Under the pieces are notes generated by a model that was not told where the DNA came from, did not search any database, and saw only the letters and a list, made by a program, of their open reading frames with translations. The position numbers were made by a program, and so were the translations under genes. Shown here one piece after another: positions 19,354 through 20,218 of a stretch of 20,218 nucleotides of DNA. The first letter of the stretch is position 1. Every line of letters starts with the position of its first letter. This DNA comes from a virus: positions 1 through 20,218 of the IMG/VR virus record IMGVR_UViG_3300032116_012768; one strand, given 5' to 3'.

Positions 19354-20218
19354 GCCACAGCGCCTTTGATCACAGCATAGCGCAACACAATAGCTTCGCC
19401 TAATGTGCCAAGAGTCACGTTGCGAATTGTAATCACAGCAGATCCGGCTGAGCAGTTGACGTCAATAGTGTAGGCACCTGGGGTAGCGCCGCCTACTACG
19501 TTAATCACCATTAGATCTTTTGCAGCAATGGTTGAGTTAGTAAGTGTAAAACTCACCGTGGTGCTTGCTGCCAAGTTGGTGTTTTGCATGGTGATCTCAC
19601 CAGTCTGTTTGTTGAGTGTGACCCCAGTACTCTTGTTACCGGTCTGACTGACTGCACCACCCGCACCAGTGGAGTACCCTAGTCCACCTGAGCCGCCTGT
19701 GATCAACAAATTACCTGCACTGGTAAGAACGTTGCCTGTAGCACTCACGGTAGCCGGGAATGTTGTAACGTTGGCAGTGACGTTGGCACTCAGCGTTTTG
19801 GTTACGCTACCAATTGGTGATGTGTAAAACTTCATAGAACTACCTGCGTTAGCAGTGGTATAGTTTTCCAAGGCCACAAAGTCAATTCCCAAGGTTCCAA
19901 TGTTGCCTGCGGCCAACACATACTGAGAAGCATTGCCAAATCCTGAACCAGTTATTCGTGCTAAGATATCACCAGACTGTACTGCTGTAGGCGCAGCCGC
20001 TGTGCCACGAGCCAGTCGCATTACTATTGATGACTGTACTGCGGCGCCTGTGCCAAACGTGTCGAGCGTGGTTCTGCATGACACACCATCGTTGCCTGTC
20101 ACATGAACCATGCTTCCAGTGTTGTACACCGGCTGATACGAACCATCAGCACTGCCCACAATGTTTAGGGCACCTGCTGTGTTGGCCGCAATCAGGGCAG
20201 GAGTTCTAAACTGTACAA
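19350..20218 (-). CDS. Tail-fibre/receptor-binding protein, C-terminal part (N-terminus cut by window edge)
   Basis: The frame is open to the window edge on the minus strand, so the N-terminus is missing; at least 289 residues are visible. The GTG at 20159 is not needed as a start, since codons before it (FRTPALIAANTAG) read as coding. Residues MVHVTGNDGVSCRTTLDTFG and MRLARGTAAAPTAVQSGDIL are typical beta-helix fibre sequence. The C-terminus, GGAVSQTGNKSTGVTLNKQ followed by TMQNTNLAASTTVSFTLTNS and IAAKDLMVIN, matches a domain at the tips of many phage fibres. It probably contacts the host or its glycans. It is a late virion gene next to, but opposite, the replication genes. Confidence 0.87.
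   Translation of the reverse strand, partial: VQFRTPALIAANTAGALNIVGSADGSYQPVYNTGSMVHVTGNDGVSCRTTLDTFGTGAAVQSSIVMRLARGTAAAPTAVQSGDILARITGSGFGNASQYVLAAGNIGTLGIDFVALENYTTANAGSSMKFYTSPIGSVTKTLSANVTANVTTFPATVSATGNVLTSAGNLLITGGSGGLGYSTGAGGAVSQTGNKSTGVTLNKQTGEITMQNTNLAASTTVSFTLTNSTIAAKDLMVINVVGGATPGAYTIDVNCSAGSAVITIRNVTLGTLGEAIVLRYAVIKGAVA

Noticed and set aside
1-20218. tRNA genes, CRISPR arrays, integrase or transposase
   Set aside because: No cloverleaf with a CCA-type end, no spaced repeat array and no recombinase motif was seen by eye; short or degenerate elements could be missed.

Overview
The window reads as part of the genome of a lytic, T4-like myovirus, most similar in style to marine or freshwater T4-like phages of cyanobacteria or proteobacteria. 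The evidence is a UvsW-type recombination helicase, a gp61-type primase and a gp41-type DnaB-family replicative helicase on one strand, virion and tail-fibre-like proteins, very tight gene packing with start-stop overlaps, T4-late-like TATAAATA motifs, and no rRNA, tRNA or bacterial housekeeping genes. The host cannot be named from the sequence. No integrase, transposon or CRISPR array was seen.

Layout. (1) 1-2608, minus strand: four surface-glycan genes joined by ATGA overlaps: a cytidylyltransferase fused to a mannose-6-phosphate-isomerase-type cupin, a GT8-like glycosyltransferase, a GT-B/capsule-type protein and a partial unknown. They are read away from a divergent promoter region at about 2609-2645. 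(2) 2646-5465, plus strand: two SAM methyltransferases, a GT17-family glycosyltransferase and a DxD glycosyltransferase. Regions 1 and 2 look like one late-expressed locus for decorating virion or host-surface glycans. (3) 5466-7345: three short transcription units, each with its own near-identical strong promoter (GGTTGACCA, 17-bp spacer, TGCTAYAAT) and AGGAG ribosome site. They encode two small unknown proteins and an AAA+ ATPase followed by a 29-residue membrane peptide, closed by a strong intrinsic terminator. (4) 7346-11191: an unknown protein, UvsW and two GDS-motif (SGNH-like) proteins. (5) 11223-14746: seven overlapping genes: a conserved unknown, a cupin, an unknown, a probable gp62-like clamp-loader subunit, a third SGNH-like protein, a zinc-finger protein, and a 189-residue protein that is a compressed version of the bacterial DNA polymerase III alpha (DnaE) catalytic core. 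(6) 14721-15098, minus: a conserved-looking unknown. (7) 15120-16190: a virion protein behind a late-type promoter. (8) 16222-19353: primase, a fourth SGNH-like protein and the replicative helicase. (9) 19350-20218, minus: the C-terminal part of a tail-fibre-like protein running off the window.

The genes fit a division between host-sigma70-type promoters on replication and early genes and TATAAATA-like promoters on virion and glycan genes. Two features stand out. The mini-DnaE protein keeps all three aspartates expected of a C-family polymerase active site. Also, six promoters, of both types, sit where transcription would begin at or beside the A of the start codon, with no Shine-Dalgarno sequence, which implies leaderless mRNAs.
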